From positions 3,760,816-3,824,815 of the forward strand of contig BSQZ01000039.1 in assembly GCA_033239005.1 (NCBI GenBank): 64,000 nucleotides of DNA. Reading direction: 5' to 3'. Made by a program: the position numbers and the translations under genes. The notes beneath the pieces are model-generated. The model was not told the DNA's origin, made no database searches, and saw nothing but the letters and a program-made list of their open reading frames with translations. The stretch is from Lamellibrachia satsuma. Lineage: Eukaryota > Annelida > Polychaeta > Sabellida > Siboglinidae. This document shows positions 12,385 to 24,127 of the stretch, piece by piece; positions within the stretch are counted from its first letter, which is position 1, and every line of letters begins with the position of its first letter.

Positions 12385-13905
12385 TTTTGCCTCATTAAAA
12401 TGTGCAAATGTGCTACTCCTATTTAAATGAAGTAATTTCTTTATGTGGATAGGACTAATGAAGCTAACGTAAATATTGCTGCAAGGTTTATATGACGGCG
12501 CCTAGTTTCCTGTTTTAGGAAAGAGGTATCCGTTTTGTTTGCCGATTTCATTATTTCCTGTTTTTCCTCCTTTCTCAAATAATCTTCTTCGTTTTGAACC
12601 AGTTCCCCCACCGCTGTAAATAGTGTGCATAAAATATTAAGATTAAAAAAATTAATGTTTCTTGTTGCACGGTTGTTCTTTCTACAAAACGTGGCTGCAG
12701 AATGCATAAAAAGGCACACTGGAGACGTTCATTAAAACATGCCGTATTGCACCGTGGGCTATGGTTTTACGTTACTGATTTTGTCGCCGCATGGTGCTAT
12801 GGTCCATGATAAAAGGCCCTTTTTAGGAAAACACAAACATCATTTTTACCCCGTTGTTGGGAAAACATAATCCAGATATGGTCCCCCCAAAATTTTTTTT
12901 ATTTGAAAACAAACAAAAAACACGTTATTTTAACAACAAAAACCCGTTATGATTAAAAAAAATCTCTTTGTAATAACGGGACAACCTGTCCCTGGCTAAG
13001 TGCCTCCCGTTCAAATTTTCACTTGGAACTGCTGTCTGTACTACGTGTCTGTTGACGAGAGCCCGTACGACGTCTGAGTGTATTGGATTAGGCCATTATC
13101 TCGCGCGTGTAGCGTATCTCTTCACTAGCTCGTCTCTGGCGATCATCGATAGCCATTCAATCTATCACGCGTACAACTCGCCTGATTGCTACGAGTTAGC
13201 TCTAATTTAATTTATCTCGATTTGTTTCGCAGCAACGGGATATCCTGTTCACGTCCAACTTACGGCGAACGAGGCAGACGGTGGCGCCTCATCGCGGAGT
13301 ATGGAGTAATCGTAATGGTAGACTACGATTCATCGAGTCGAATGCATAAATCCTATGTTCATCATTTGGGGACATTGGTCTAAGGACCCATTGTTGTGGT
13401 TTTAGCCATAGTAATTCTTGACTAGAAAGACGTTATTCATTATTACGTTCGGTTTAACATTGACCGCAGTCTTGTGTATTATTATATTTTAGACGTATTT
13501 TATACACGATGCAACTGTAAGAAAATGGGTCTAGCAACTTATTTACTTTCAATGCAGCACATCTGGATGTTCAGTTCACAACATTTGAGTTATTTATTTA
13601 TTGTGTTATTTACTTTCAGTTATTGTTGTTGCTGTTATTGCAGTAATGTCGAATTATCGATGCATCGCAATAGTCGATGTGACGATGCAGTACTATCGCC
13701 AATAAATTGAACTGTCGACAGTATTCGCTGATAGTGCACTGAATTCTCGATAGTAACGATATTTGGCAAAACAATTCAGCAGGGCTACTTGCGCCACTGT
13801 AATAATAATAATTAAATATGTGTTCAACTCTATTGGATAATTTTATTTAGTTAACGACCTAACACCAACAATCGTCGATTAGAGTAACGTCATTCTCTCA
13901 ATTGC
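11577..13905. other. No gene recognised; includes a CpG-rich segment
   Basis: Apart from the (TA)n run at 12,297-12,381 there is no assigned feature. 11,920-12,090 is CpG-rich like the islands further left. Short open frames have no recognisable motif. Confidence 0.45.
12297..12381. repeat. (TA)n microsatellite
   Basis: Uninterrupted TA dinucleotides for about 85 bp. Confidence 0.98.
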
Positions 13906-14267
13906 CTCATTTGCTGTTACTCTGTTCGCTATTCCGTGTTACCGTACCTGCCACAGTTGTTGTTACTCTGTTCGATATTCCGTGTTACCGTACCTGCCAT
14001 AGTTGTTGTTACTCTGTTCGCTATTCCGTGTTACCGTACCTGCCACAGTTGTTGTTACTCTGTTCGCTATTCCGTGTTACCGTACCTGCCACAGTTGCTG
14101 TTACTCTGTTCGCTATTCCGTGTTACCGTACCTGCCATAGTTGCTGTTACTCTGTTCGCTATTCCGTGTTACCGTACCTGCCATAGTTGCTGTTACTCTG
14201 TTCGCTATTCCGTGTTACCGTACCTGCCACAGTTGTTGTTACTCTGTTCGCTATTCCGTGTTACCGT
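13906..14267. repeat. 46-bp minisatellite, about 8 copies
   Basis: Unit contains gttactctgttcgctattcc and gtgttaccgtacctgccac. It reads open in several frames (LPQLLLLCSLFRV repeats). Its right end abuts the 5' truncation point of an L2-like element, whose reverse-transcriptase frame continues in phase with one frame of the array. Confidence 0.95.
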
Positions 14268-16545
14268 AATAAAGTCCTCCCCAAATCAGTCCTGTGATCT
14301 TGATCCATTACTGACTACATTGCTTGATACATTACTTTACTCAGTAACAAATATTCTAGATGTGTCACTGTACTCTGGCGTGTTTCTTGACAATTTCAAG
14401 CAAGTGCAAGTCAACCTACTTCTTAAGACTTTTCCTAAGGAAAACCTAAACAGTTATGAACTTATTTATAATCTAAGCTTTAGTTCTAAGGTACTGGAAA
14501 AAGGTGCAGGAAGCCGTCTAAGGTATCACATCGAGTCAAATGGCATGTCTACTGTATAACAATCAGCTAGCGAACAGTTTCATTCTACAGAGACCGCTCT
14601 TTTAAAAGTACACATTGATGTCACTCTAAATATGGACAAAGGTAAAGTAATTGCGCTTACCTTGCTTGATTTATCTGCTGATTTTTATACTATTGATCAT
14701 AGCATACTCATTAAACACTTATCAATGTGGTATGGCCGTCCTGAGCTGGTTTTCGTCATACTTAAAACTGCTTCCTCAACTGATTTAACCTATCGCAAAC
14801 CCGGTTCATTGGTGTCCAAATATGTAGTGTGAATATATAGTTCATGTAACATCCACAGTCGATTTAATAAAAAAAATGCCTATTTTTTTCAAATCATCGA
14901 AAGAATTGACTTTAGCCGGTAGATCTGGTTAGTGGATATCCAAAATGGTAAACACTGTGTGGGTCAATGCCGATCATGGGCGTGACCTCCATCCTCTCGC
15001 CAATCACATGACAAAGTTAAAAAATTTCACCAAGGAACAAAATCTGGATTTTTCAGCATTTCGATTTTCACTTCAGTAAATGTTTGAACAAGCATTAACT
15101 AATTTAATAGTTTGTGTGATGATTTCACAAAAAAACTACATACAAAAGTTGCACAAAGTTACAAAATTTCACCAAGGAACAAAATCTGGATTTTTCAGCA
15201 TTTCGATTTTCACTTCAGTAAATGTTTGAACAAGCATTAACTAATTTAATAGTTTGTGTGATGATTTCACAAAAAAACTACATACAAAAGTTGCACAAAC
15301 GATCTAGCATGTTGCAGTGGATACTAGATAGGTTCGGTTTTTAGCAAACTTACATTGAAATGAGACTAGCAAATAAATCGAATTGATTAAGCACCTTTAA
15401 CTAATATATACCAAAGAGTGAAGATAGCTAATTGCTTTTCAGCGGCACTACTCACTTCGTGTTGTGTTCCTCAGGCTTCTGTTCTTGGACCTTTACTTTT
15501 TACTCTTTACACTACTCCACTCAGCTCAGTTATTCACAGCTTGGATCACTGCCTATGTGCAGATGATACACAGATTTATCTTTCCTTGGCCACCACGGAT
15601 ATACATTGCTATTTAAACCAGCTCAGAGATGTCTCCATTATATCTTCCACTGGATGACTGATAGTAAATTAAAGTTAAATGCAGATAAAACAGAGTTTTT
15701 TTATTATTGGTACACAAAAGCAGCTTCGTAAACTTGATTGATTTTTTTCCGACACCTATGCTGAGCCAGAATTTCACATCGGCTGCCTTAGCGCAGAATT
15801 TAGGAGTCACCATTGATAATAATTAAAACTTTTAAGAGCATATTTCACAAACTTGTTGTTGCTGCTTTGATCACATTCGTGACTTTGTCGTATTCGCCGG
15901 TATATGTATTTTGCTGTCGCCAAAACTATTGCAACTGCTCTTATTAGCAGTAGACTTGACTATTGCAATTCCCTTTATTTATTTATATTGCTTTCAAGGA
16001 GATTGAAATTTCAATGTGTGCAAAATGTTTGGCAAGGGTAGTTACCCGGTCTCCTCGTTTCTCTCACTCAGCACCACTTCTTAATCATTGCACTAACTTC
16101 CTGTCCGACATTGCATTGTATTTAAGATCTGCACAGTTACTTACCAAGCACTTTCATCCAAGCAACCAGCATAATTATATACATTTACTGCTGACTCCTG
16201 CAAGACCAGACAGCTTAGATCATCTAATTCTAATCTACTTTTTGTTCCCATTGTTAAGACAAATGTCGGAACGAGAGCTTTTTCAACTCCTGCACCGACT
16301 CTGTGGAACTCACTCCGTGTTAGTGTTAAGTCTGTAGGAAATTTAACAACATTTCGTCGTAAGCTAAAACTCAACGTTTAAACGGTATTCTGCATAGCTC
16401 CCCAGCGTACCAATCCAACTGTTTATAACTGGAACTGCTTATCGATTAGGAACTGCTTAACCACTTTTGTTTTGGTGCCCGCCCGAGCTTGGTTCTCCCG
16501 TGGATTCTAGCGCAATAGAAGTACTTTATGTTGTGTCGTATTGTA
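14268..16545 (+). pseudogene. L2-clade non-LTR retrotransposon, 5' truncated and broken
   Basis: Conceptual translation follows an L2-type reverse transcriptase. A PISNLSF-like block reads YNLSFSSKVLEK near 14,470; STETALLKVH is at about 14,590; LTLLDLSADFYTIDH near 14,660; [12 protein letters not shown] at about 15,470; [10 protein letters not shown], the catalytic box with C for Y, near 15,560; LNADKTEF at about 15,680; LARVVTRSPRFSH near 16,040; and a C-terminal SVKSVGNLTTFRRKLKT block at about 16,330. Stops and frameshifts occur throughout. About 575 bp of unrelated DNA (14,840-15,415) separates the finger/palm start from the QG motif. The endonuclease domain is missing. The copy ends in the tail motif shared by the other L2-like fragments. 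Confidence 0.88.
15011..15299. repeat. 142-bp tandem duplication
   Basis: Two near-identical 142-bp copies, each starting acaaagtta and including ttcaccaaggaacaaaatct, lie inside the DNA that interrupts the L2-like reverse transcriptase. No coding frame. Confidence 0.93.
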
Positions 16546-16928
16546 ATGCTATCGCGGATAGTCAACCCAAATTAAATCACTAGTTCGCATTCCCGCCGAC
16601 AAGGGTAGGAGTAGCGTCATTGTCGATAGTAACATTTGTTTTTAATCCAGTGACGTCGTCTATACTCAAATGACGTCATCGGTACAGGCACTGTATAAAA
16701 ATCGCTTTATACGTCACATAGGTAACCAGGACAACACCCGATCGAGGTGCCTGTCCAAGCAGGCGGTCACAGGTGACGCGCTTGCTGCTTCGCCATGCTA
16801 CTCCGGCGGCAGGCATCGATGGTGGCACGGTACCGTATCTGGTAATGTTCCGCGATGTTACCAGTACACTGGTATATCGCGGTATGTTTTTTTGTGCGAT
16901 ACCTATCGCGCTACGCCTTCGACGTTAC
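16546..16928 (+). promoter_or_regulatory. Unassigned DNA with CRE palindrome and TATA-like box
   Basis: TGACGTCA at 16,671-16,678 (and TGACGTCG at 16,651) is followed 15 bp later by TATAAAAA at 16,694. The arrangement looks like a core promoter, but no exon with a matching frame was found downstream, and about 4 kb of RTE sequence separates it from the first thioesterase-like exon at 21,229. Confidence 0.25.
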
Positions 16929-18429
16929 TTAGTCCTCTTCACTCAATGTAGAGCATAGGGCCGAAACGATTCTTTTCCAACGCACTATGTTGTTTGCTGC
17001 TTTTTTCATTTCTTTCCAGCTGGTTCCATGTTTCTTTACTTCCTCGTCTATTGATCTGATCCAAGTATTTTTGGGTCTGCCTGCTTTTCTTTTTCCTTGT
17101 GGATTCCAGTCAAAGGCCTGTCTCGTGACATTGTTGGTTTGTTTTCGGAGGGTGTGTCCTATCCATGTCCATTTTTTCTTGCAATCTCTCTCCTGATGCT
17201 GTGTTGGTCTGTCCTCCTCCAGATTTCTTTGTTTGTGGTTTTATCTTTCCATTTGGTTTTCAGGATGTATTTCAGACATTTGTTAATGAATGCTCGTAGC
17301 ATTCGGGTTGTTGTCTTGGTTACTCTCCATGTCTCAGAGCCATATGGCGGCGCACTTTTCACGTTGGTGTTGAAGATTCTGATCTTTTTCGTGTTGAGAA
17401 AGCTGATGTGTTCCAAACTGTCTTTAAAATGCTGAATGCATGCTTGGCATTTCCAATCCTGTTTTTGACATCTTCATCTGTTCCTCCTTTGTATGTCACT
17501 ACACTTCCCAGGTAGGTGAATTTGTTGTCCTCCTCTATATATTTTCCCTTCAGCTGTACCTTAGCTTGTTGTGTCCTGTTCACCTGTAGTAGTTTTGTTT
17601 TCTGTATGTTTATTTTCAAGCCGGTCTTTTCTGCTTCCTGCGTCAATTTGCTGGACTTCTTTTGCATTTGTTTGTGTGAACGAGATAGTAGGCAGATGTC
17701 GTCTGCAAAATCTAGTTCATCGAAATGTTTAGTGAATGTCCACTGGATGCCATTTTGGCCCTGTTTAACAGTCTCTCTCTCATTATCCAGTCTATCACCA
17801 TGATTAATGGTCTTTACACCAGTCTTTACTTCAAATGTCTCAGACAGTTTTCCATTATGGATAACTTGGCAGGTGGAGTTTTCGTACATCTGCTGGATTA
17901 GTGTCACAAACTTTGCTGGTATTCCATAGTGATGCATCAGCATCCAGATATCGTCTCTGTCTACACTATCAAAAGCTTTCTCGAAGTCTATGAAATTAAT
18001 ATGTAGGGGTGACTCCCACTCAATTGATTGTTCTGTGATTATTTTCAGTGTTGTAATATGGTCAGTGCATGATTTGTTTTTTCCGAAAACCAGCTTATTC
18101 TTCACGTAGCTTTTCATCCAGTGCTCCTTTCATTCTGTCCAATAGTATGCGTGTGAAACTTTACTTGGCACAGATAGGAGTGTGATTCCTCTCCAGTTCG
18201 TGCACATTCCCAAGTCACCTTTCTTTGGCAGTTTTACAAAGTATCCATTTTTCCATTCTGTTGGACCTTTCTCTTGTTCCCAGATCTTCACGAATAGGTG
18301 GTGCAACATATCTGTTGTTGTTATCGGGTCTGCTTTCAGAGCCTCTGGTGGTATGCCTTCTGGTCCTGGCGTCTTTCCGTCCTTTAACATCTTCAGTGTT
18401 CTTTTTTTATACTGAAGTTCAGGGGCTGG

Positions 18430-19270
18430 TGATACCATCAAAAGATGAAAAGTGGCTCAAAGCAAAGCTTAGCAAGATTGCACTAAAAGAGAGATAAAAC
18501 CAAGGATAAATCAATAAATATATATATACAACAAAAAAAAAGAAAGAAAAAAAGTAAAAAATTATTTATTTATCTGGTGGTCATGGTAACCAGGAAAAAA
18601 TGCTATGCCCTACAAGATACATCACGTGACTAGGCGTGCCGTTCACCCACACTTTATGGGCTCGGGCCCCGTAGGCTGTTAATTCGCAGGTGACCATCTC
18701 TCAGCCAGGCATTAACCTACTCTCAACACCATGACCACCAGAAGATGAAATGAAAACAATCACAATGTCATTTGATCTGATTAAGACCGAAAATATTTAA
18801 AACATCTGATCCAAAAGAAAAGCATTCACACCTGCCTTGAATGCAGTCATGTTTGTAGAGGCAGGGAAAGCGGATGCTGGGAGGGAGTTCCACAGTCGAC
18901 TCGTCCTAGGTATATATGAGTTGAGATGTAGCTCTGTTTTTTATCTAGGAATATGTACACAATATGGATGTCCGCTAAGTGTCTCTGAGGGTACAATATC
19001 AGCCAGCTCATTGGATGGCTGGAGGAAGATATGACGGTAGAAGACGCAAAGTGATACAACGTTTCTCCTGCGACTCAGTGGAACTATGCCAAACTTGAGA
19101 GGTTCATCGATCTTAAGCAGGCGAAGTGCTTTCTTCTGCTCCATTCCAGATTGGGGAAGTATATGGAATGGAGCAGGAAGTATATGGAATGGAGCAGGAA
19201 GTATATGGAATGGAGCAGGAAGTATATGGAATGGAGCAGGAAGTATATGGAATGGAGCAGGAACTATGTC
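18430..19270 (-). mobile_element. Second non-LTR element 3' fragment nested in the RTE copy
   Basis: On the minus strand the frame reads IDEPLKFGIVPLSRRRNVVS, SLCVFYRHIFLQPS, then HPYCVHIPR, a stop, and SYIPRTSRLWNSLPASAFP (about 18,940-18,860). This matches the C-terminal end of Jockey/CR1-type elements and not RTE. The flanking RTE frames (PHSKVEI on one side, KRTLKMLKDGKTPG on the other) are nearly contiguous across it, and tgaagtt occurs at both edges. At 19,158-19,265 a 21-bp unit (tatatggaatggagcaggaa plus g) repeats five times and encodes PAPFHIL repeats. Confidence 0.7.
18573..18742. repeat. 170-bp segment bounded by 15-bp inverted repeats
   Basis: tctggtggtcatggt (18,573-18,587) is exactly inverted at 18,728-18,742. 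The interior is more GC-rich than its surroundings and has no coding frame. It may be a tiny MITE or a hairpin in the nested element's 3' untranslated region. Confidence 0.45.
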
Positions 19271-21238
19271 TTTGAAGTTGCTAGATATGCTGCTTATTTC
19301 AACCTTCGAATGTGGATTTATGTTAATACTTAATAACATTTCTGCTATTGGTATGTCTGGTCTTTCTGCTGGTGGGTCTCTGTTGAGGATTTCTTTGAAG
19401 TGTTCTTCCCATCCAGATCTTTGCTCCACTTCCTTGTTTATGGTTCTTCCTTCCCTGTCTTTCACTGGTTTTGAAAGCTTTCTTCTTTTCCTCACTAGTG
19501 GTCTTGTTATATTATAGGGTTCCTTCATGTATCTTCTGTGCGCTGCCATTTAGCTTGTGATGCTAGGTCATTGGTGTAGTTTTGTTTGTCTTTTCTTGCG
19601 TTCTTCTTGACTGCTTTGTTTAGCTGCCAGTATTTTTCTTGGTGTTCTTGTTTCGCTTCTACTGTCTTGCATCGATTGACCATTTGTTTCATTTGCTTCC
19701 TTTCTTTAAATAGCGTCCATGTTGCTGTTGATAGCCACACCTTATGTTTTCTCTCTCTTTTGCCTGGGACTTCTTTGCCCGCTTCTTTCCAGGTTTTCGT
19801 AGTGTGGCCCAGACAATGTCTATGGAGTCCTCTGTCATATCCTGTTTCTCACAGCACAGTTGAACTCGAGTTTTATTTCTCTTGACTTTAGTTTATGAAC
19901 ATTGTAGTGTTGGTGTGGTCTATTTCCTGAGTGTGCGTATTTCTTCAGATTTCTGTTCACAGTTCCTAGTAGTAGGTGGTGGTCTGATGCCACACCTGCT
20001 TCTCTCTTTACTCGTGTGTCCAGAAGACTTCTTCTCCATTTCCTGCTCATGATTATGTGGTCGATCGGGCTCTCTGTTTTCCCATCTGGTGAGACCCATG
20101 TGGTTTTGTGCATCGTTTTGTGTGGGAAGACACTGCCACCAATAACTAAGTCGTTAAATGTACAAACGTCTGCAAACAGTTATCCATTTTCCTTCATGGT
20201 TCCAAGTCTACGCTTTCCCATTATTTCTTCCCTGCCTGTCTTGTCTGAACCCACTTTTGCATATGTGTCTCCCATTAGGATTTTTATGTCTCTCCTTGGT
20301 GTTTCATCTAGAACATTTTGTAGTCTATTGTAGAATTCTTCTTTTGCTTCTTCGTTTTCACCGTTTGTTGGGGCATAGCAATGGATCACGCTAACATTCC
20401 TAAAAATTGGCTTGAATCTTGCTGTAATGATTCTTGGTGACACAGGGTTCCACTCCATGCAGGCTTTCGTGGCACTTTGTGTTGCCATTATTTCCACTCC
20501 GCGTATTTGTTCATGGTCTTCATCTTCATGTCCTGAGTATATTATGTGTTCTCCTGTAGCAGGCTTAGTTTGTCCGGCTCCGTTCCATCTGGTCTCGCTG
20601 AGACCCAGGCACCTGGATGTTGTATTTCTTCATTTCACGTGCCACTTGAGCCGCCTTCCCATTATGGTACATGGTCCGAACATTCCAGGTGCCTATTCTG
20701 GTGTTTCTTTAGGCGGTAAGCAGATGATCTGTCGGCGGTCTGACTTCCCGAGGGCTTTCATCAGGTCGCGTCATGTTGCACTCCAAGGAGGCATCATCTT
20801 GGGTTGTTGAGTTTGTTGAATAGTTTTTCTTTTCGGTTTCTGCAATCAGTTTTACCCCTGGATCGGTGATTGGCCCAGTCAGAGGGGTTTTCTGTCAGGG
20901 TTTTCCTCCTTTAACCCTTTTACTGTGTCTGTCCCCTTGTCGCAAGACTCAGGCACAACAGGGTCCACCACGAGAAGGTACAGTCGGATTTGCTCAGGAG
21001 AGGTTGTGTGTCACATCACTGAGCCATTTAGAACCCTTCGTCGTATCGGTATATACATTTTTTGCATTTTCAACCTGTCAGAAGTGAGTAATTATGAGAT
21101 ATGACTGAACCAGATTCAGTCATTAATCTTTATTATCATTATTTGTTCATGGCTCATGTTTAGCTCTTACCCAAATGTCCATCTTTGTCTGCGTCCACCT
21201 TCTCCTGAGTATACGTTTCTTCTTCTAGGCTGTCCAAC

Positions 21239-21323
21239 ATGCAACTGACGGTGGACAAGGGAGGTTCATGGGCTCACGTCTCCCTTCCTTCCTTCCTGCC
21301 GGCCGACAGTTTGGATCCATCAG
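21239..21323 (+). CDS. HotDog-fold thioesterase-like gene 1, upstream coding exon
   Basis: An AG acceptor after a pyrimidine stretch (atacgtttcttcttctag) places the exon start at 21,229, and CAG|gtgagt ends it at 21,323. From ATG at 21,239 the frame gives 28 codons plus one base (MQLTVDKGGSWAHVSLP, then FLPADSLDPS). It ends in phase 1 and joins in frame to the exon at 24,580 (DPSG-HLNMW). The strongest support is the paralogous exon at 40,134-40,228 (MANMHITRDPNGKFAHISIP), which has the same length class, phase and acceptor position. The aligned first codon there is ATG but here CTG, so either translation starts at the second Met or an earlier exon supplies the start. The acceptor implies at least one more 5' exon, which I did not find. 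Confidence 0.7.
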
Positions 21324-21399
21324 GTGAGTAAAAGTCTGACCATGTAACACAGACTGGGCGCTGTTGCAGGGGTTCTCGTGGGGCTTGTTCTGAGAGGTT

Positions 21400-23221
21400 C
21401 AATTAACGAGGACTTAGACGGAGGTAGAAAAAGATATGACGAAGACGACAGAGGAATAAGAAGTAACCATGACGTATGCGGAGAAAGGCAAAGACAGAAG
21501 AGAAGAAGAAACAGCGTTTTGATACCGCCATGCTACAAAACCCAGAAACTAAGCAACAGTTCACAATTGCTCTGAAGAACAGTTTTGGTATTCTGCAAGA
21601 GGAAACATAGATGACTATACACAGTTTCAACATGGCCATGGAGCTAGCAGGGAAAGCAGTGCTAGGCTACAGAAAGAGCAGTGGAGTTCCACATTAACTG
21701 GGGACAAAATAGGCCAAAGGAAAGGAATAATGAAAAAGCTGCTCATCACAAATTCCGAAAAACTCAAAGAAAGACTTTAAAGAGAATACTCACAAAAGAA
21801 AAGAAATAAAAAGGAGTACCAGAGCAGAAAAATCGCACCTACATTGAAAACCTCGCAGATGACACAGAAAAAAGGATATGAAGTCACTCTATCAAATAAC
21901 CAAGAAGCTGAAAGGAGATACAGGTCCAAACCAGAATCTCCCACTGAAAGACACAGATGGAAAGATCATCACATTCGATAAAGAGAAGATAGAGAAATGG
22001 AAGGAGCATTTTCAACAGGTTCTCAATCGTGCAGATCTACCCAGACTTGCAGACATCCCGGAGGTAGCAGATGACCTTGAAATCGACTTCGACCAAATCA
22101 CAGAAGCAGAAGCCAGAAGCCATTAAAGCCCAGACGAATGGAATAGCACCTGGAAGTGACAGCGTCTGCACGTCATGACACGTTATGCATCGATCACATT
22201 TTCACGTTACGGCGGATTTTGGAAAAAAGCACGGAATGGAACAGTACGATCTACATTGCCTTCATTGACTTTGAAAAGGCATTTGACAGCCTTCACAAAG
22301 AATCGTTGTGGAGAATACTACCTCACTACGGGATCCCACAGAAGATGGTAAATGTGATCAAGATACTTTACACAGACATCAAGTGTCAAGTAGCCTGTAA
22401 CAGTCACATGTCAGACAGCTTTAGCGTAAAATCCGGAGTAAAACAGGGATGCATTCTCTCACCATTTCTTTTCACCCTTGCCATTGACTGGCTGATGACA
22501 GAAATCACCAAAGAAGGAAACACAGGCATCAGATGGACACTTACCTCAAACTTGGAATACCTGGACTATGCAGATGACACTGGACTGCTGTTTAGCAGGC
22601 ACAAGGACAAGGACATGCAGGAAAGATGGACAAACTCAGCAAACACCAAACTGGTGAAGAGCAATTACAAGACAGATAGCCCCATCACCATAAACAACAT
22701 AGCAACAGTGATGCCTTGGAAGAGGTTCAGGACTTTGCAAAACTGAGACTGTACAATAGTAATGTTCTCAGTGTACTTCTCTACGGCTCCGAGTGCTGGA
22801 AACTGACAGCCAAGCTAGCACACAAGCTTGAGACCTTCCAAAACAGGGGTCTACGGAAGATCGTAGAGGTATTTTGGCCCAACACCATCACTAATGAAGG
22901 GCTGCTCCACAAAACAGACGCAACATCCATGGACACACAGATAAAGAGGAGAAGATGGAGATGGCTTGGACACGTGTGCCGATTGTCACCTGGTGCACTG
23001 CCCAAGACAGCTTTACGCTGGACAGCAGATTGAAAAAGGAGACGTGGTCGCCCAAAAGAAACATGGAGACGAACAGTGGAGAAGGACATGAAAGAATGCG
23101 GCCTAACATGGAACACCATCACCAAATGGGCTGCAGACCGACAGCAGTGGCGCTCTCTTGTCGATGCCTTATGTTCCACCGGGCATGAAGAGGACTAAGT
23201 AAGTAAGTAAGTAAGTAAGTA
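21400..23221 (+). pseudogene. RTE retrotransposon inside the thioesterase-like gene 1 intron
   Basis: A 5'-truncated plus-strand copy beginning after the endonuclease. A linker reads YQITKKLKGDTGPNQNLPLK and HFQQVLNRADLPRLADIPE near 21,890-22,070. The reverse transcriptase has FIDFEKAFDSLHKESLW (about 22,260), SGVKQGCILSPFLFTLAIDW (22,435), LDYADDTGLLFS (22,562), YGSECWKLTAK (22,785) and WRWLGHVCRLS (22,960). Stops and deletions break it, for example after 22,126 and near 22,746. It ends DALCSTGHEED, a stop, and a (TAAG)n tail at 23,196-23,221. It is the same clade as the minus-strand copy at 16,929-20,990 but clearly diverged from it. Confidence 0.9.
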
Positions 23222-24127
23222 TGACGTATGCAGCACATACAACCAGGGCACTGCTCTTCAATCGCTGGCGTGATACATGTCAAACAATATTGGTGGCCAC
23301 TACTCACGGAGAACACATGGCATACCACAAGGGTCTGTGTTGTGCCCAATTCTGTTCTCCATTTACACATTGTCTTTGGCAGCCATCTTCAGGAAGCATA
23401 ACCCTATACGCGGATAACACTCAGCTGTACGCTGACTTCACCGGAACGCAGGATGGAGAAGCTTCGGATACATTCGATCGCATCGGGCGACGCGTCGAAC
23501 AAGCGAGGGAATGGGTGACTCACCTCAATATCCAGCTAAACGATACCAAGATCAAGGCCACTGTCATCGCAACACCGAACCGCAGACACTTCCAAGACTT
23601 GTGCGTTAACCCAGACGTTGCACAATCACCACCACCCGTAACGACAACATCTCAAAGGCAAGACAATGTCTACCCATTGATGCATGGAAGATACTAGTCC
23701 TAGTGACATCGCGATTGGACTACAGCAATACAGCGTTGTACGTCACCACTGAAGCACTTATGACCTATGCATATGGTGCAGAAATCGGCAGCCAGAAAGA
23801 TCGTGAGACAGCATATAGCTCATGTGCTGGTGGAGTTACATTGGCGGGTCCAGTACAAACTACTGGTCCTTATTTATACGCATTGTACGGCCTCGCGCCA
23901 GGTTACATATCTAATCTACTGACCATGTACGCATCTAACTGCAACCTTCGATTTGTGTCTGCTGCTAGTTCCGCGCAACAAACTGGAGGGCTACAGCAGA
24001 CGGGCTTTCTCGTTGTCCGGACCGACAGTGTGGAACGCTTTGCCGAAATATATAAAACAATCAAATGCGCTGTGTAAATTTAAGAACACACTGAAATCAT
24101 ATCTATTTAAGTGTGTATACTTGAGGA
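23222..24127 (+). pseudogene. L2/CR1-type element 3' half, degraded
   Basis: Starts right after the (TAAG)n tail. Translation gives [20 protein letters not shown] (catalytic box with N for D), EWVTHLNIQLNDTKIKATVI, IATPNRRH, then after frameshifts LAPGYISNLLTMYA, and RRAFSLSGPTVWNALPKYIK near 24,020 followed by LKSYLFK. This order is the palm-to-C-terminus of L2-like reverse transcriptases. The N-terminal half is absent and an internal part is deleted. Confidence 0.85.

Larger units (their letters stand above)
16929..20990 (-). pseudogene. RTE-clade retrotransposon (BovB/CFDP2-type endonuclease), broken
   Basis: Read on the minus strand from right to left. An apurinic-type endonuclease is encoded at about 20,830-19,835 (WNPVSPRIITARF, VIHCYAPTNGE, then TTWVSPDGKTESPIDHI and GVASDHH). 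A linker with HFKEILNRDPPAERPDIP follows at 19,549-19,330. The reverse transcriptase lies at 18,412-17,360 (GKTPGPEGIPPEALKAD, WKNGYFVKLPKKGDLG, FIDFEKAFDSVDRDDIW, FADDICLLS), and the C-terminal YGSETWRVTKTTT block is near 17,330. The endonuclease type is the one domesticated in ruminant CFDP2. The QGC/SP motif between the D-box and FADD is scrambled, and stops and frameshifts occur in the 5' half. A second non-LTR fragment is inserted between linker and RT. The 3' end reads ALCST.SEED, like the copy ending at 23,196. Confidence 0.88.

Noticed and set aside
18182..20810. Plus-strand frames across the RTE region
   Set aside because: They are antisense to the clear RTE endonuclease and RT frames and show only pyrimidine-rich translations.
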